A DNA stretch of 64,000 nucleotides, taken from Planctomycetota bacterium. GTDB taxonomy: Bacteria; Planctomycetota; PUPC01; JACPCR01. The stretch lies in contig JAQBXN010000022.1 of the NCBI GenBank assembly GCA_027625095.1, forward strand, positions 21,332 through 85,331. The letters are read 5' to 3'. The position numbers and the translations under genes are program-made. Positions 27,179 to 36,516 of this stretch are shown one piece after another. Below the pieces are notes generated by a model that searched no databases, was not told the DNA's origin, and saw only the letters and a program-made list of their open reading frames with translations. Position 1 is the first letter of the stretch; the number at the start of each line of letters is the position of its first letter.

Positions 27179-28828
27179 ATGAATATCAAAACCAACTCCT
27201 TCCAGGCTCATCGTCCCGTTGTTATGGGTACCCGCGGAGTCGTCGCATCCGCACATCCTCTTGCAAGCCTGGCCGGGCTGCGGATTCTGATGGATGGTGG
27301 TAATGCCATCGATGCCGCAGTGGCGGTGGCTTCTTCACTCAATGTTTGCGAGCCGTTCATGAGTGGGGCAGCAGGGATCGGGCTGATGATGATTCATCGT
27401 CCCAGGCAAGGTGAGACCCGTCTGCTGAATTTTTCCGGGCAAGCTCCCAACGCGGCCACACCGGATAAATTCACACACGATTCACAGGAATCAGGCATCC
27501 GGGCGCCACTTGTCCCAGGTAATCTTGGCGGATGGCTGATGGCGCTTGAGGAATATGGAAGCATGTCGCGCGAGCAGGTCTTTTCGCCCGCTATCGAGTA
27601 TGCCCAGGGAGGCTTTCCGCTCACTCATTTCGCTCATTCGGTTTTTGCCAGCAGTGAATCGCTGCTCCGCAAATGCCCGAACGCGTTTGCCTCCTATCTC
27701 ACCCAAGGCAAAGCACCCAGGCCCGGCGAGATTCTGCGGCAGCCCGAGCTCGCCAACACTTACCGCCTCCTCGTCAAGGAAGGCGTCGGGGTTTTCTATG
27801 AAGGTGAGATAGCGCATGCGATTGCCGATTTCTGTAAAGCGGAAGGTGGCCTTATTACTCTGAAGGATCTGCAGGACTACAAACCACATTGGCAGGAAGT
27901 CATCACCGCGGAATATCACGGTATGACGGTGGCTACGGCGCCCCCGAATTCGGAAGGTTTTCAAATTCTCCAGACGCTTAACCTCCTCGAAGGGTTCGGG
28001 CTCGGTTCAATGGAACATAATTCGGCGGAATACATCCACCTCGTAGCGGAGGCCATCAAGCTCGCCGTGGCAGACCGCATCCGTTATTGCGGCGATCCCC
28101 AACACACGGACATTCCCCTCGACGGTCTGCTCTCCAAAGCTTATGCGGCCGAACGCAGAAAACTCATCCGGCCGGACGCGGCGAATGCAGTCGCCGGCGA
28201 GCGATGGCTGAGTGCAATTCCAGAGGACGCTATCACCGCGGGAAATCCGAGAGAGTTTCTACCGGGAATGACCACTCACTTTTCTGTGGTGGATGCCGAG
28301 GGCAATGCCGTTTCCTGCACTCAAACTCTAGGCAGCGGGTTTGGATGCGGCCGGGTGGTGCCGGGCACCGGCCTAGCGCTGAACAATGGGATCAACTGGA
28401 TGGAGATCGATCCCTCGTGCGATACCCCCAATCTCGTCGGGCCAGGCAAACAGTGGTCGCAGCCGATGGCGCCCACACAGGTGTATCGAGACGGGAAGTT
28501 TTACCTTTCGGTCAGCACACCCGGCAGCTACGGAATTCTTCAAACCACATTGCAGATGCTCCTCAACGTCATCGAGTTTGGCGCCAACATCCAGGAAGCC
28601 ATCGAAGCGCCACGCTTCCGATGCTGGGGCGGAAGAACGGTCACCATGGAAGACCGTATCGCTCCGGATGTTCGAAATGCACTAGCCGGTCCAGGCCACG
28701 AGATCGAACTGCTTCCAGCCTGGTCCATCACCGTCGGTGGAGGCCAGGGCGTTATGGTTGACCCCGAAAGCGAGGCGAGGCTCGGTGGAGCAGACCCTAG
28801 AAGGGATGGGTATGCAGTCGCCTGGTAG
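27179..28828 (+). CDS. Gamma-glutamyltransferase family protein
   Basis: 549 residues of the gamma-glutamyltranspeptidase N-terminal nucleophile hydrolase family. The N-terminus GVVASAHPLASLAGLRILMDGGNAIDAAVA and PGNLGGWLMALEEYG are typical. The autoprocessing nucleophile is Thr365 in GMTTHFSVVDAEGNAVSCTQTLG, so the precursor would be cut into large and small subunits. The substrate-binding GSGFGCG and STPGSYGILQT segments are present. There is no signal peptide, which suggests a cytoplasmic or YwrD-like member acting on gamma-glutamyl or other amide substrates rather than a periplasmic glutathione enzyme. It stands alone between gene-poor stretches. Confidence 0.93.
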   Translation: MNIKTNSFQAHRPVVMGTRGVVASAHPLASLAGLRILMDGGNAIDAAVAVASSLNVCEPFMSGAAGIGLMMIHRPRQGETRLLNFSGQAPNAATPDKFTHDSQESGIRAPLVPGNLGGWLMALEEYGSMSREQVFSPAIEYAQGGFPLTHFAHSVFASSESLLRKCPNAFASYLTQGKAPRPGEILRQPELANTYRLLVKEGVGVFYEGEIAHAIADFCKAEGGLITLKDLQDYKPHWQEVITAEYHGMTVATAPPNSEGFQILQTLNLLEGFGLGSMEHNSAEYIHLVAEAIKLAVADRIRYCGDPQHTDIPLDGLLSKAYAAERRKLIRPDAANAVAGERWLSAIPEDAITAGNPREFLPGMTTHFSVVDAEGNAVSCTQTLGSGFGCGRVVPGTGLALNNGINWMEIDPSCDTPNLVGPGKQWSQPMAPTQVYRDGKFYLSVSTPGSYGILQTTLQMLLNVIEFGANIQEAIEAPRFRCWGGRTVTMEDRIAPDVRNALAGPGHEIELLPAWSITVGGGQGVMVDPESEARLGGADPRRDGYAVAW

Positions 28829-29056
28829 CGTGAGGGCGAAGCATGTTCAGCCCTTGCACTTATCGCAGTGCGCGTGTTCACAAAACGACGATGTCTTTTC
28901 AGGTTGAAGTTTTCAGGCATTGGCCATCTGGGTTGAAGATGGCTCAAGTTCCTTGTCTCGAAGGCGAACATCAGTGGCAGGGATCATACTGCATCGGGAA
29001 CTCGATGGAGTTTTAAGGCCATTCAGGGTTACACCTTCCGATAGTCCAGAGCTCAA

Positions 29057-29374
29057 ATGTTTCGTCCGATCGTACACCTGCTTCTTCATGTCGCCGTTCC
29101 CGGCCTCGCCGCCAGGCTGGTTTTCCGGGACCGCTGGCAAAGCGCCTGGGCCATCATGCTCCTTACCATGCTGGTCGACCTCGATCACTTTCTCGCCACG
29201 CCCGTTTATGATCCATCCCGGTGTAGTATCGGCTTTCACCCCTTGCACTCGTATTTCGCTATCGCCGTTTACACCGTAGTGACGGTCGTGCCCAAATTGC
29301 GGATTATCGGTGTCGGACTCCTGATTCACATGGGTCTGGACTTTCTGGATTGTCTATGGATGCACTTCGAGTAA
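29057..29374 (+). CDS. DUF6122 family membrane protein
   Basis: 105 residues with three or four hydrophobic segments and many histidine/aspartate motifs: IVHLLLHVAVPGL, LVDLDHFLATPVYDP, GFHPLHSYFAI and LIHMGLDFLDCLW. This pattern matches the DUF6122 family (metal-dependent hydrolase-like small membrane proteins). The DLDHF and HxxxD motifs within helices could bind a metal. No function is established. It is preceded by a 228-bp gap after the gamma-glutamyltransferase gene and followed by a long repeat-containing gap. Confidence 0.8.
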   Translation: MFRPIVHLLLHVAVPGLAARLVFRDRWQSAWAIMLLTMLVDLDHFLATPVYDPSRCSIGFHPLHSYFAIAVYTVVTVVPKLRIIGVGLLIHMGLDFLDCLWMHFE

Positions 29375-29487
29375 AGGATCACATAAGAAAGTTCGAGGCA
29401 AGGTCGGAAAAGTATCTGTTCAGCGCTCCGACCGACTGCCGCAAGCTTGGCCGGGCAAATGAGGCAAGCTACAGCGGGCCTTCTTTC

Positions 29488-29565
29488 CCTGGGCGCGCCG
29501 GCACCCTGCCGGCTCCTGGACAACGCCTTAGGCGATGTCGCCGGCAGGGTGCCGGCGCGCCCAGG
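29488..29565. repeat. Perfect 25-bp inverted repeat (dispersed hairpin element)
   Basis: The arm at 29488-29512 (CCTGGGCGCGCCGGCACCCT then GCCGG) is the exact complement of 29541-29565, separated by 28 bases. It lies in the gene-free stretch 29375-29894, where nothing else is seen. GC-rich hairpins with this kind of core (GGCACCCTGCCGG) resemble REP-like dispersed elements. Folding as RNA would make a strong stem, without a T tract for termination. Confidence 0.75.
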
Positions 29566-29894
29566 ATGAGAGCCACTGGCTTTGTAACTTAAGAGCACCC
29601 AACCGGCCGGGTGGTTTACAGACATCAGAAACATCGTGGTGCCCTCGCACCGCCAGGGCACTGAAGGCTCCACGCGGAGACCACGTCGTTTCTGGGGAGT
29701 GAACCCATTGGAGAGCCGCAAGCGCATTGCAGACGCATGTTTGTAGTGGACGATTCTCACCCAAAGCGCCAGCACTGGCGCACTACGAACAATTGCACCA
29801 ACGGGTTCACTGAAGATTTACGAGAAGCGTTTAAACGGTAACAATAGATTTGACCACCAAGACCTATTCCCTCGTCTCAACGAGAAAAGAAAAC

Positions 29895-31526
29895 ATGGTT
29901 TCCAACTCAATTCTAATCGGTCACTGGCCACTGCAGAGCGATACGAAAGATCATTCAGACAATGCCCTCGAGACAAGGTGCGCTGATGTTGAGCTGGTAG
30001 ATGACGCGCAGTTTGGCGGCGCGGGGCGTTTCAACGGTCGCACCTCGAAGCTCGAGATCGGTAATCATCCCGCACTTAATTTTGGACATGATGAATTCAC
30101 CTTTGCTGCGTGGATTCACACGGATGCCGTGCATACGGACGTAGTCGGTGACCTGTTCGGCAGATTTGATTCCACCTCTCGCCGGGGAATAAATCTCTGC
30201 CTGCTTACCAACACCGGGGTGACGTCGACCGCGCAGCCTAATCGGAGGCATCTGCAGTTTGGAATCGATGACGCCAGACTGGAACCCGAATGGCAGGACT
30301 GCGGGCGTCCCGGGAACGCGGTCCTGGTCACGAGTCTTCTGGCCGCCGATGGATTGCTTTACGCCGGCACGCTTGAGACTGGCGCCAAGGAAACTGGACA
30401 CCTCTTTCGATACGACGGCGGGAAGAGATGGGTGGATCTAGGTAACCCCGCGGGCACGAATGCTGTGCATTCCGTCACCGAATTTGAGGGTGCGATCTAT
30501 TGCGCGGCAGGGAGGTATGCTACGGCCGGTTCATGCCTCGGGAATACGATTCTGAACAACACGCGCGGTGGCCAGATTTATCGCGTTGAGGAAAACGGCG
30601 AATGGACGTGCTGCGGCCACCCCGGTCTGGAAGAAACTATCGACGATGACAAACCGTCCGGCCCTTACAATCTTGGCAAGGCGGATGATTCGATGTCGCT
30701 CACCTCTTATCGAGGCAATCTTTATTGCGTTTCGAACCACATGAAGGGCGTTTTCAAATACGAAGGCGGACAGGAATGGAAAAAGATCGGACTGGATAGT
30801 CGCGTTATCACCTTGACCATTTATCGGGGTGAGCTTTACGCACTGGGGAATGGCGGGCCTGTCTATCGATATCTCGGTGATGATGAATGGAAGGATTGCG
30901 GCAGGCCAGGCGACTCCACCCAGACCTACGGCGCTGCCATTCACGAAGGGCGGTTTTATGTGGGCACTTGGCCGGAAGGCACCATCCACCGGTATGAAGG
31001 CGACGGAGAATGGCCGCTCGTGGGCCGGGCCGGTTACGAACGGGAAGTGATGGCCATGGCGAATTACCACGGCAAAGTCTACGCCGGTGGACTTCCGACT
31101 GGCAGCGTTTACCGCATTGATGGTTCAGCCGTCACGATGGTGGCCAATCTGGATGCCAGCCCGGTCGTGCTGCGAAGAGTCTGGTCGATGGCCGTCTTTG
31201 GCGGCTCGCTCTACGCAGGCACGCTACCATCCGGACGCGTTTACAAGGTGCAGGCCGGCCGGTGCACGACCTGGGATCAAACCTTTCCGGGCGGGTGGCA
31301 TCACATAGCCGCGGTGAAGGGGCGGCGTCAGCTCAAGCTCTATGTCGATGGCCGATGTGTATCGCAGTCGGATGGATTTCATCGGGCCGAATACAACCTG
31401 GACACCGATGCACCTCTGACGATCGGTTTCGGAGCATTCGAACATTTCTGTGGGCTGATGAGCGATGTGCGCCTGTATCGGGGGGGATTAGATGATATTG
31501 AGGTCCGAGCGCTCTCAACCGTCTGA
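29895..31526 (+). CDS. LamG-type lectin domain interrupted by a beta-propeller
   Basis: 543 residues from ATG 29895; a TTG at 29850 would add 15. Residues about 5-120 form the first half of a LamG/concanavalin-like sandwich (ILIGHWPLQSDTKDHSDN, GRFNGRTSKLEIGNHPALNF, DEFTFAAWIHTD). From about 130 to 455 come six or seven repeats of the form LYAG...VYRY.G...W.DCGRPG, a beta-propeller. The LamG fold then resumes: FPGGWHHIAAVKGRRQLKLY, CVSQSDG, DAPLTIGFG, GLMSDVRLYRGGLDDIEV. So the propeller is inserted within the lectin domain. There is no signal peptide. The aldehyde dehydrogenase gene begins 38 bp downstream. Role unknown. Confidence 0.8.
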   Translation: MVSNSILIGHWPLQSDTKDHSDNALETRCADVELVDDAQFGGAGRFNGRTSKLEIGNHPALNFGHDEFTFAAWIHTDAVHTDVVGDLFGRFDSTSRRGINLCLLTNTGVTSTAQPNRRHLQFGIDDARLEPEWQDCGRPGNAVLVTSLLAADGLLYAGTLETGAKETGHLFRYDGGKRWVDLGNPAGTNAVHSVTEFEGAIYCAAGRYATAGSCLGNTILNNTRGGQIYRVEENGEWTCCGHPGLEETIDDDKPSGPYNLGKADDSMSLTSYRGNLYCVSNHMKGVFKYEGGQEWKKIGLDSRVITLTIYRGELYALGNGGPVYRYLGDDEWKDCGRPGDSTQTYGAAIHEGRFYVGTWPEGTIHRYEGDGEWPLVGRAGYEREVMAMANYHGKVYAGGLPTGSVYRIDGSAVTMVANLDASPVVLRRVWSMAVFGGSLYAGTLPSGRVYKVQAGRCTTWDQTFPGGWHHIAAVKGRRQLKLYVDGRCVSQSDGFHRAEYNLDTDAPLTIGFGAFEHFCGLMSDVRLYRGGLDDIEVRALSTV

Positions 31527-31564
31527 TTAAAGAGGTAATTCAGTCGCCGACACAACGATTAAAC

Positions 31565-33067
31565 ATGCACCCACCAACAGGCAAAGACGAACTGCAGATA
31601 TTCAATCCAGCCACCGGTGAGTTTATTGGAACGGCCCCCATCCTTGGCAGCGAAGAAGTGGCGGCTGCTGTGGGGCGGGCGAGAGCAGCCCAATCTGAAT
31701 GGTCAAAAATCTCTATAAAGGATCGCGGCAGGCAACTAATCCGTTTCCGCGATGCCATCCGCGATCACGCGGAAGAGTTGATGGCGGCTATCTCTTGTGA
31801 AAACGGCAAGACATTTCAGGAATCACTGATGATGGAGGTACTCGGCACCACCGATCTCATCACATGGTTCGCCCGGCGAGCACACAAGATCCTCAAACGG
31901 AAATTCCTGTCGATTCACTTTTATCCGACACGCCGGAGCTATCTGCAATACGTGCCGAGAGGTGTCGTTGGCGTCATCAGCCCGTGGAATTTTCCGTTCG
32001 CTATTCCGGTCGGGCAGACGGTGATGGCATTGCTGGCCGGCAATGCGGTGGTCTTGAAACCATCTGAATTCACACCATTGATTGCTCTGGAAGCGAAACG
32101 GCTCTTTGACCAGTCAGGTCTGCCTCCGGCGCTTTTTCAGGTAGTGACCGGCGACGGTTCGACTGGTGCGGCACTAACTGCCAGTGATGTAAATCAGGTC
32201 GTCTTTACTGGCAGCGTAGCCACCGGCCGAAAAGTTTCGGTTGCCTGTGCGGAAAGGCTTATCCCTGTCACGCTCGAACTCGGCGGCAAGGCCCCGGCGA
32301 TTGTGCTCGAAGACGCAGATATTCAACGTACTGCCGGGGCACTGCTGTGGGGTGCATTCGCCAACGCAGGCCAGGCGTGTGCTTCGGTTGAGAGGGTGTA
32401 TGTGCATGAACGCATCCACGACGAACTCGTCGAGGAGATTAAAATTCGCACCGTGGCCCTCAGGCAGGGGGCCCCGAACAGCGAGGTGGACGTTGGAGCC
32501 ATGATCCACGCCGCACAAGTAGAAAACGTGGAGAGGCTAATCGCCTCTGCTATTGAAGACGGAGCCACGGTTGTCTGTGGTGGCGAGAAAGTTGAGGGTC
32601 CAGGCGAATTCTTTCTCCCCACCGTTCTCGACCATGTAAATCCGGATTCAGACATCATGAAGAAGGAGATCTTCGGCCCGGTCATGCCGATCACCACCTT
32701 CACAACTGAGACCGAAGCCATTCGTATGGCCAACGACTCTACGCTTGGATTGCTCGCCTATGTCTTCACGCGCAATAAATCAAGGGGCCGACGTATCGCT
32801 GAACAGATAGAGGCGGGCACGGTGATGGTCAACGATGTCCTGTGCACTTTCGCGCTCCCCGAGACGCCCTGGCACGGCATCAAGGACAGCGGCCTCGGTA
32901 TCGTTCATTCAGCGGAAGGCTTGAAGCAACTCTGTGAACTGCGGCACATCCATTACGAACGCGTTCGCCTGATGAAGGAAGAACTCTGGTGGTATCCCTA
33001 TACCACGAAGAGATTGGAACTCTTCAAGAAAGTTTATCGTTGGCTCTATTTGTGGGTCTATCGCTAG
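31565..33067 (+). CDS. NAD(P)-dependent aldehyde dehydrogenase family protein
   Basis: 500 residues of the ALDH superfamily. The catalytic cysteine is Cys272 in NAGQACASVERVYV and the general base is Glu238 in LELGGKAPAIVLEDAD. Other hallmarks are VGVISPWNFPFAIPVGQ (cofactor site), FTGSVATGRKV and KEIFGPVMPITTF. The C-terminus carries an extra basic, aromatic tail (WWYPYTTKRLELFKKVYRWL) that could associate with the membrane, as in long-chain or fatty aldehyde dehydrogenases. The start is ATG 38 bp behind the LamG/propeller gene. The exact aldehyde is not predictable. Confidence 0.93.
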   Translation: MHPPTGKDELQIFNPATGEFIGTAPILGSEEVAAAVGRARAAQSEWSKISIKDRGRQLIRFRDAIRDHAEELMAAISCENGKTFQESLMMEVLGTTDLITWFARRAHKILKRKFLSIHFYPTRRSYLQYVPRGVVGVISPWNFPFAIPVGQTVMALLAGNAVVLKPSEFTPLIALEAKRLFDQSGLPPALFQVVTGDGSTGAALTASDVNQVVFTGSVATGRKVSVACAERLIPVTLELGGKAPAIVLEDADIQRTAGALLWGAFANAGQACASVERVYVHERIHDELVEEIKIRTVALRQGAPNSEVDVGAMIHAAQVENVERLIASAIEDGATVVCGGEKVEGPGEFFLPTVLDHVNPDSDIMKKEIFGPVMPITTFTTETEAIRMANDSTLGLLAYVFTRNKSRGRRIAEQIEAGTVMVNDVLCTFALPETPWHGIKDSGLGIVHSAEGLKQLCELRHIHYERVRLMKEELWWYPYTTKRLELFKKVYRWLYLWVYR

Positions 33068-33099
33068 GCGCCCTGTCGCCCGGCAATCCGCCTCCTGCT

Positions 33100-34497
33100 C
33101 TACCGGATCACCCGCAACCGTTTCGGTGGCCAGAAAACCATGAACGCCTCCCCGATTAGATTTTCTGCCGGGACTGCCGGGCCGGTTGGCCAGAGCCGGC
33201 TGTCCTTGCTGTTGGGGCTGTTGTCGCCGAGGACGAAGTATTGCCGGTCATTGAGCTGCCACTTCTGGGGTATGCCATCCGGGCCGTATAGATCCGAAAG
33301 GTAGTAGATGTCGCGCTCCAGGCGTATTTCGGTGAATTCCGCTTCGGCGCCAGTAATGCCGAAACCGGCCTCAATGCGGTTACGCGGGATTCGGCCCTCT
33401 ATGGCCTGGGGGTATTCATGAAAAATGAAACGCTTATTATTGATTTTGAGAATGATGGAGTCGTCCACGTTCTGAAAGGCGAGCTTGGTAGAAGTCCCCC
33501 TGGCCAGACCAAAAGAATCTCCGGTCAACTCCCTGGCTTCTGTTTCACCGGTCCGCTCTATCAAGACTTTTACCGGGGCCGGCTGGCCTACCGCAATCGT
33601 AGCAACCATCCGGCGGCGGGAGTCGCCCAGAACAATCTTCACTTCACCGCTGTCCGACGTTGGTGTGACATGAAATCTAAGAGAGAGATCGTCCACCGGA
33701 TTCAAATTCCTCTGACCCCGATAGATGGACTCTGGGTATTCATAAGCTTCCCCACCGTCTTTCATGAAAGGCATCAGGTCGCCCGTCGCCCGTAGGACGC
33801 GGTCAAACACGCGCCGCTCGTGGTAATGCACCATGGCCGGCTTGTTCGCTGACACCGGTTTCACGATGAGGCCATCGGGAGTGGAATTCCATTCTTTGTC
33901 GTCGTTGGGCTGCCAGATGCTCAATCTGCGCTTTAGCACGAGATCAGTTCTGTAGCTGTAGTTTTGCCGTTGCCAGGCATCAATGTCCTCCTGCAGGGGT
34001 GTGACTACTCCGTCCGGCAGGTGCTCCGTTGGCCCCATTTGGCGGAGCGCAAGGCCAGCGACTTCAGCCCAGAGCAGATGATCGCTTGCTACCGGCATCC
34101 ATAGTGCCCGTTGAACAGATTGGTCCTTGCGCCAGATTTTGCCGTTCACATAAATGTCGCCGAGCCATATCTTGATCTCCTCACCCGGCAGCCCGATTAG
34201 TCGTTTGATGTAATTCTTAAAGGGGTCTTCGGGGTACTTGAAGACAACCACATCCCCTCGTTTGGGATCAGTGAAATCGTAAATGAATTTGCTGACGAGG
34301 ATTTTGTCACCCGATGCCTGATCGCCGATCAGCGTCGGCTCCATGGACTTCGTCGGAATCTTGAACGCCTCGACAACGAAGTGCCTCAAAATAAGCGCCA
34401 ATACAAGAGCAATGCCCAGCGATTCTCCCCACTCACGCACTATTTGATGTGGCGGTGGATTTTGAGGAGCAGGTTTGGCTGTGGCTTCTTCTGACAT
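33100..34497 (-). CDS. lepB: Signal peptidase I with a large periplasmic insertion
   Basis: 465 residues from ATG 34497 (a TTG at 34515 is an alternative). One membrane helix (about 25-45) is followed by catalytic Ser51 in SMEPTL and Lys98 in YIKRLIGLPGEE, the serine/lysine dyad that removes signal peptides of exported proteins. The C-terminal box is YFVLGDNSPNSKDSRLW. Between IYVNGKIW and that box are about 250 extra residues, including a beta-rich piece (LSLRFHVTPTSDSGEVKIVL to GAEAEFTEIRLERDIYYL) resembling a LamG-like sandwich. Ordinary signal peptidases are 250-325 residues. The gene lies 122 bp downstream of lepA on the same strand, the common lepA-lepB order. Confidence 0.92.
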   Translation of the reverse strand: MSEEATAKPAPQNPPPHQIVREWGESLGIALVLALILRHFVVEAFKIPTKSMEPTLIGDQASGDKILVSKFIYDFTDPKRGDVVVFKYPEDPFKNYIKRLIGLPGEEIKIWLGDIYVNGKIWRKDQSVQRALWMPVASDHLLWAEVAGLALRQMGPTEHLPDGVVTPLQEDIDAWQRQNYSYRTDLVLKRRLSIWQPNDDKEWNSTPDGLIVKPVSANKPAMVHYHERRVFDRVLRATGDLMPFMKDGGEAYEYPESIYRGQRNLNPVDDLSLRFHVTPTSDSGEVKIVLGDSRRRMVATIAVGQPAPVKVLIERTGETEARELTGDSFGLARGTSTKLAFQNVDDSIILKINNKRFIFHEYPQAIEGRIPRNRIEAGFGITGAEAEFTEIRLERDIYYLSDLYGPDGIPQKWQLNDRQYFVLGDNSPNSKDSRLWPTGPAVPAENLIGEAFMVFWPPKRLRVIR

Positions 34498-34619
34498 TCT
34501 GAAATCGATATTCAAGGCTGTAGCCGTTTACGGGCAGATTACTCGGGGCAGAACAATAAGGTTTCGACGCCAACGCATGAAACGACTGAGGAGCCCTTAT
34601 GTTGGAAGATTTGTGAAGT

Positions 34620-36416
34620 TCATTCTTCATCGGAGGCCAGAACGGCCAGAAACGCTTCCTGCGGGACGGTGACGTTGCCAATGCTCTTCATGCGTTTCTT
34701 TCCTTCCTTTTGCTTTTCCAGCAGCTTCCGTTTTCGGGTGACGTCGCCGCCGTAGCATTTTGCGGTCACATTCTTGGCAAGCGCTTTTATGTTTTCTCTG
34801 GCGATGATTTTTGCCCCAACCGCTGCCTGAAGCGCGACTTCGAACATATGCCGGGGGATTTCCTTTCTCAGCTTTTGAATCACTGCCCGGCCCCGCTTAT
34901 CTGATGTGGAACGGTGGCAGATTACGGAAAGGGCATCGAGCTTGGTGCCGGCGACCATCACGTCTACCTTTACCAGATTGTCCGGGTGATAGCCGACAAA
35001 GACGTAATCGATCGTGCCGTAACCGCGAGTGGAAGATTTCAGCTTGTCATAGAAATCAAAAATGATTTCGGACAATGGCAGCCTGTAATGAAGGATTGCG
35101 CGGTGGGGGCCCAGGTATTCTGTGCTCTTGAAGGTCCCGCGGCGTTCCCCGCCGAGCTTCATCACGTTACCGATACTTTCGGACGGTACGAGAATCGAGG
35201 CGTCCACCATGGGCTCTCGGAATTCTTGAATAAAACCTGCATCCGGCAAATCCGCTGGACTGCGAACCAGTAAAATTGTGCCATCCGTCTTGAGGATTTG
35301 GTAAGTGACATTCGGAGCGGTCTGGACGAGATCGATATCGTATTCCTTTTCCAGACGCTCTTGAACCACCGACATGTGCAGCATGCCAAGAAAGCCGCAC
35401 CTGAAACCGAAACCAAGCGCTCCCGAGCTCTCCGGCTCAAAAGTGAACGAAGAATCCTGAAGGTGAAATTTGTCGAGCGCGTCACGCAGGTCTTCGTAAT
35501 TCTGGCTGTCGCCCGGATAAAGCCCGCAATACACCATCGGCATCGGTTCAACGTAGCCTGGCAGCGCCTTAACACCACTTCCGCTGTGAGTAATCGTGTC
35601 ACCCACTTTTACGTCGTGAATGCTCCGGATTTGCGCACAGAGGTAACCAACCTCGCCAGCCCGCAGTTCCTTGCCCTTTACCATATGCGGCCGGAATGTA
35701 CCTATCTCGGTGACCTCGTAAGTCTGTTTTGACTTCAAAAGTTGCACCTCGTCGCCTAGACGAAGCATACCGCTGATCAGTCGTACATAAAGCACCACAC
35801 CCCGGTAGTCGTTGTAAACGGAATCAAACAGGAGAGCCTGCAGTGGATCATCATCACTACCGCTCGGCGGAGGAATACGTTCAATGACCGCCGCAAGAAC
35901 TTCGTCCACCCCAGCTCCCGTCTTCGCACTGACCTGGAGGCATTCGGCAAAATCGATGCCGAGTGCGCTTTCCATCTCCTCCATCACTTCTTCAGGCCTT
36001 GAGCTGGCCAAGTCAATTTTGTTCAGGACGGGGATGATCTTGAGGTCCTTCTCGATGGCGTGGTACGCATTGGCAACTGTCTGCGCCTCAACACCCTGGC
36101 TGGCATCCACGAGCAGGATAGCGCCTTCGCAGGCAGCAAGACTGCGAGTGACCTCGTAACTGAAATCCACGTGCCCCGGTGTATCGATCAGGTGCAGTTG
36201 GTAATGCTTGCCTTGATATAAGAAATCCAACTGCACCGGCACGGCCTTGATGGTGATTCCTCTCTCGCGCTCGATGTCCAGGGTATCGAGTGCCTGGTTC
36301 TGAAAGTCACGCTCGGCTATCGCCCCCGTCCGCAGCAGAAAACGGTCGGCCAGAGTGGATTTACCGTGATCCACGTGGGCAATGATGCAGAAATTTCTAA
36401 TGTGATCCTTGGACAT
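34620..36416 (-). CDS. lepA: Elongation factor 4 (LepA), back-translocating ribosomal GTPase
   Basis: 598 residues, full family length. The P-loop is AHVDHGKSTLADRFL at residue 14, followed by the switch II DTPGHVDF and the guanine-specificity NKID. Domain boundaries and the LepA-specific C-terminal domain (KRMKSIGNVTVPQEAFLAVL) are present, with VAGTKLDALSVICHRSTSDKRGR in between. LepA binds ribosomes and affects translocation or subunit biogenesis. It is upstream of lepB on the same strand and 100 bp from rdgB, a housekeeping block. Confidence 0.98.
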   Translation of the reverse strand: MSKDHIRNFCIIAHVDHGKSTLADRFLLRTGAIAERDFQNQALDTLDIERERGITIKAVPVQLDFLYQGKHYQLHLIDTPGHVDFSYEVTRSLAACEGAILLVDASQGVEAQTVANAYHAIEKDLKIIPVLNKIDLASSRPEEVMEEMESALGIDFAECLQVSAKTGAGVDEVLAAVIERIPPPSGSDDDPLQALLFDSVYNDYRGVVLYVRLISGMLRLGDEVQLLKSKQTYEVTEIGTFRPHMVKGKELRAGEVGYLCAQIRSIHDVKVGDTITHSGSGVKALPGYVEPMPMVYCGLYPGDSQNYEDLRDALDKFHLQDSSFTFEPESSGALGFGFRCGFLGMLHMSVVQERLEKEYDIDLVQTAPNVTYQILKTDGTILLVRSPADLPDAGFIQEFREPMVDASILVPSESIGNVMKLGGERRGTFKSTEYLGPHRAILHYRLPLSEIIFDFYDKLKSSTRGYGTIDYVFVGYHPDNLVKVDVMVAGTKLDALSVICHRSTSDKRGRAVIQKLRKEIPRHMFEVALQAAVGAKIIARENIKALAKNVTAKCYGGDVTRKRKLLEKQKEGKKRMKSIGNVTVPQEAFLAVLASDEE

Positions 36417-36516
36417 CTGTATCTTCCGTGAAGACCAGCCGAAGCCGTCTCCCTGTCGAATTTTCTCGGGCCGTCATGAAGGGCGACATTGTGTCGAGTT
36501 GCCGTCACTCCGCCAT

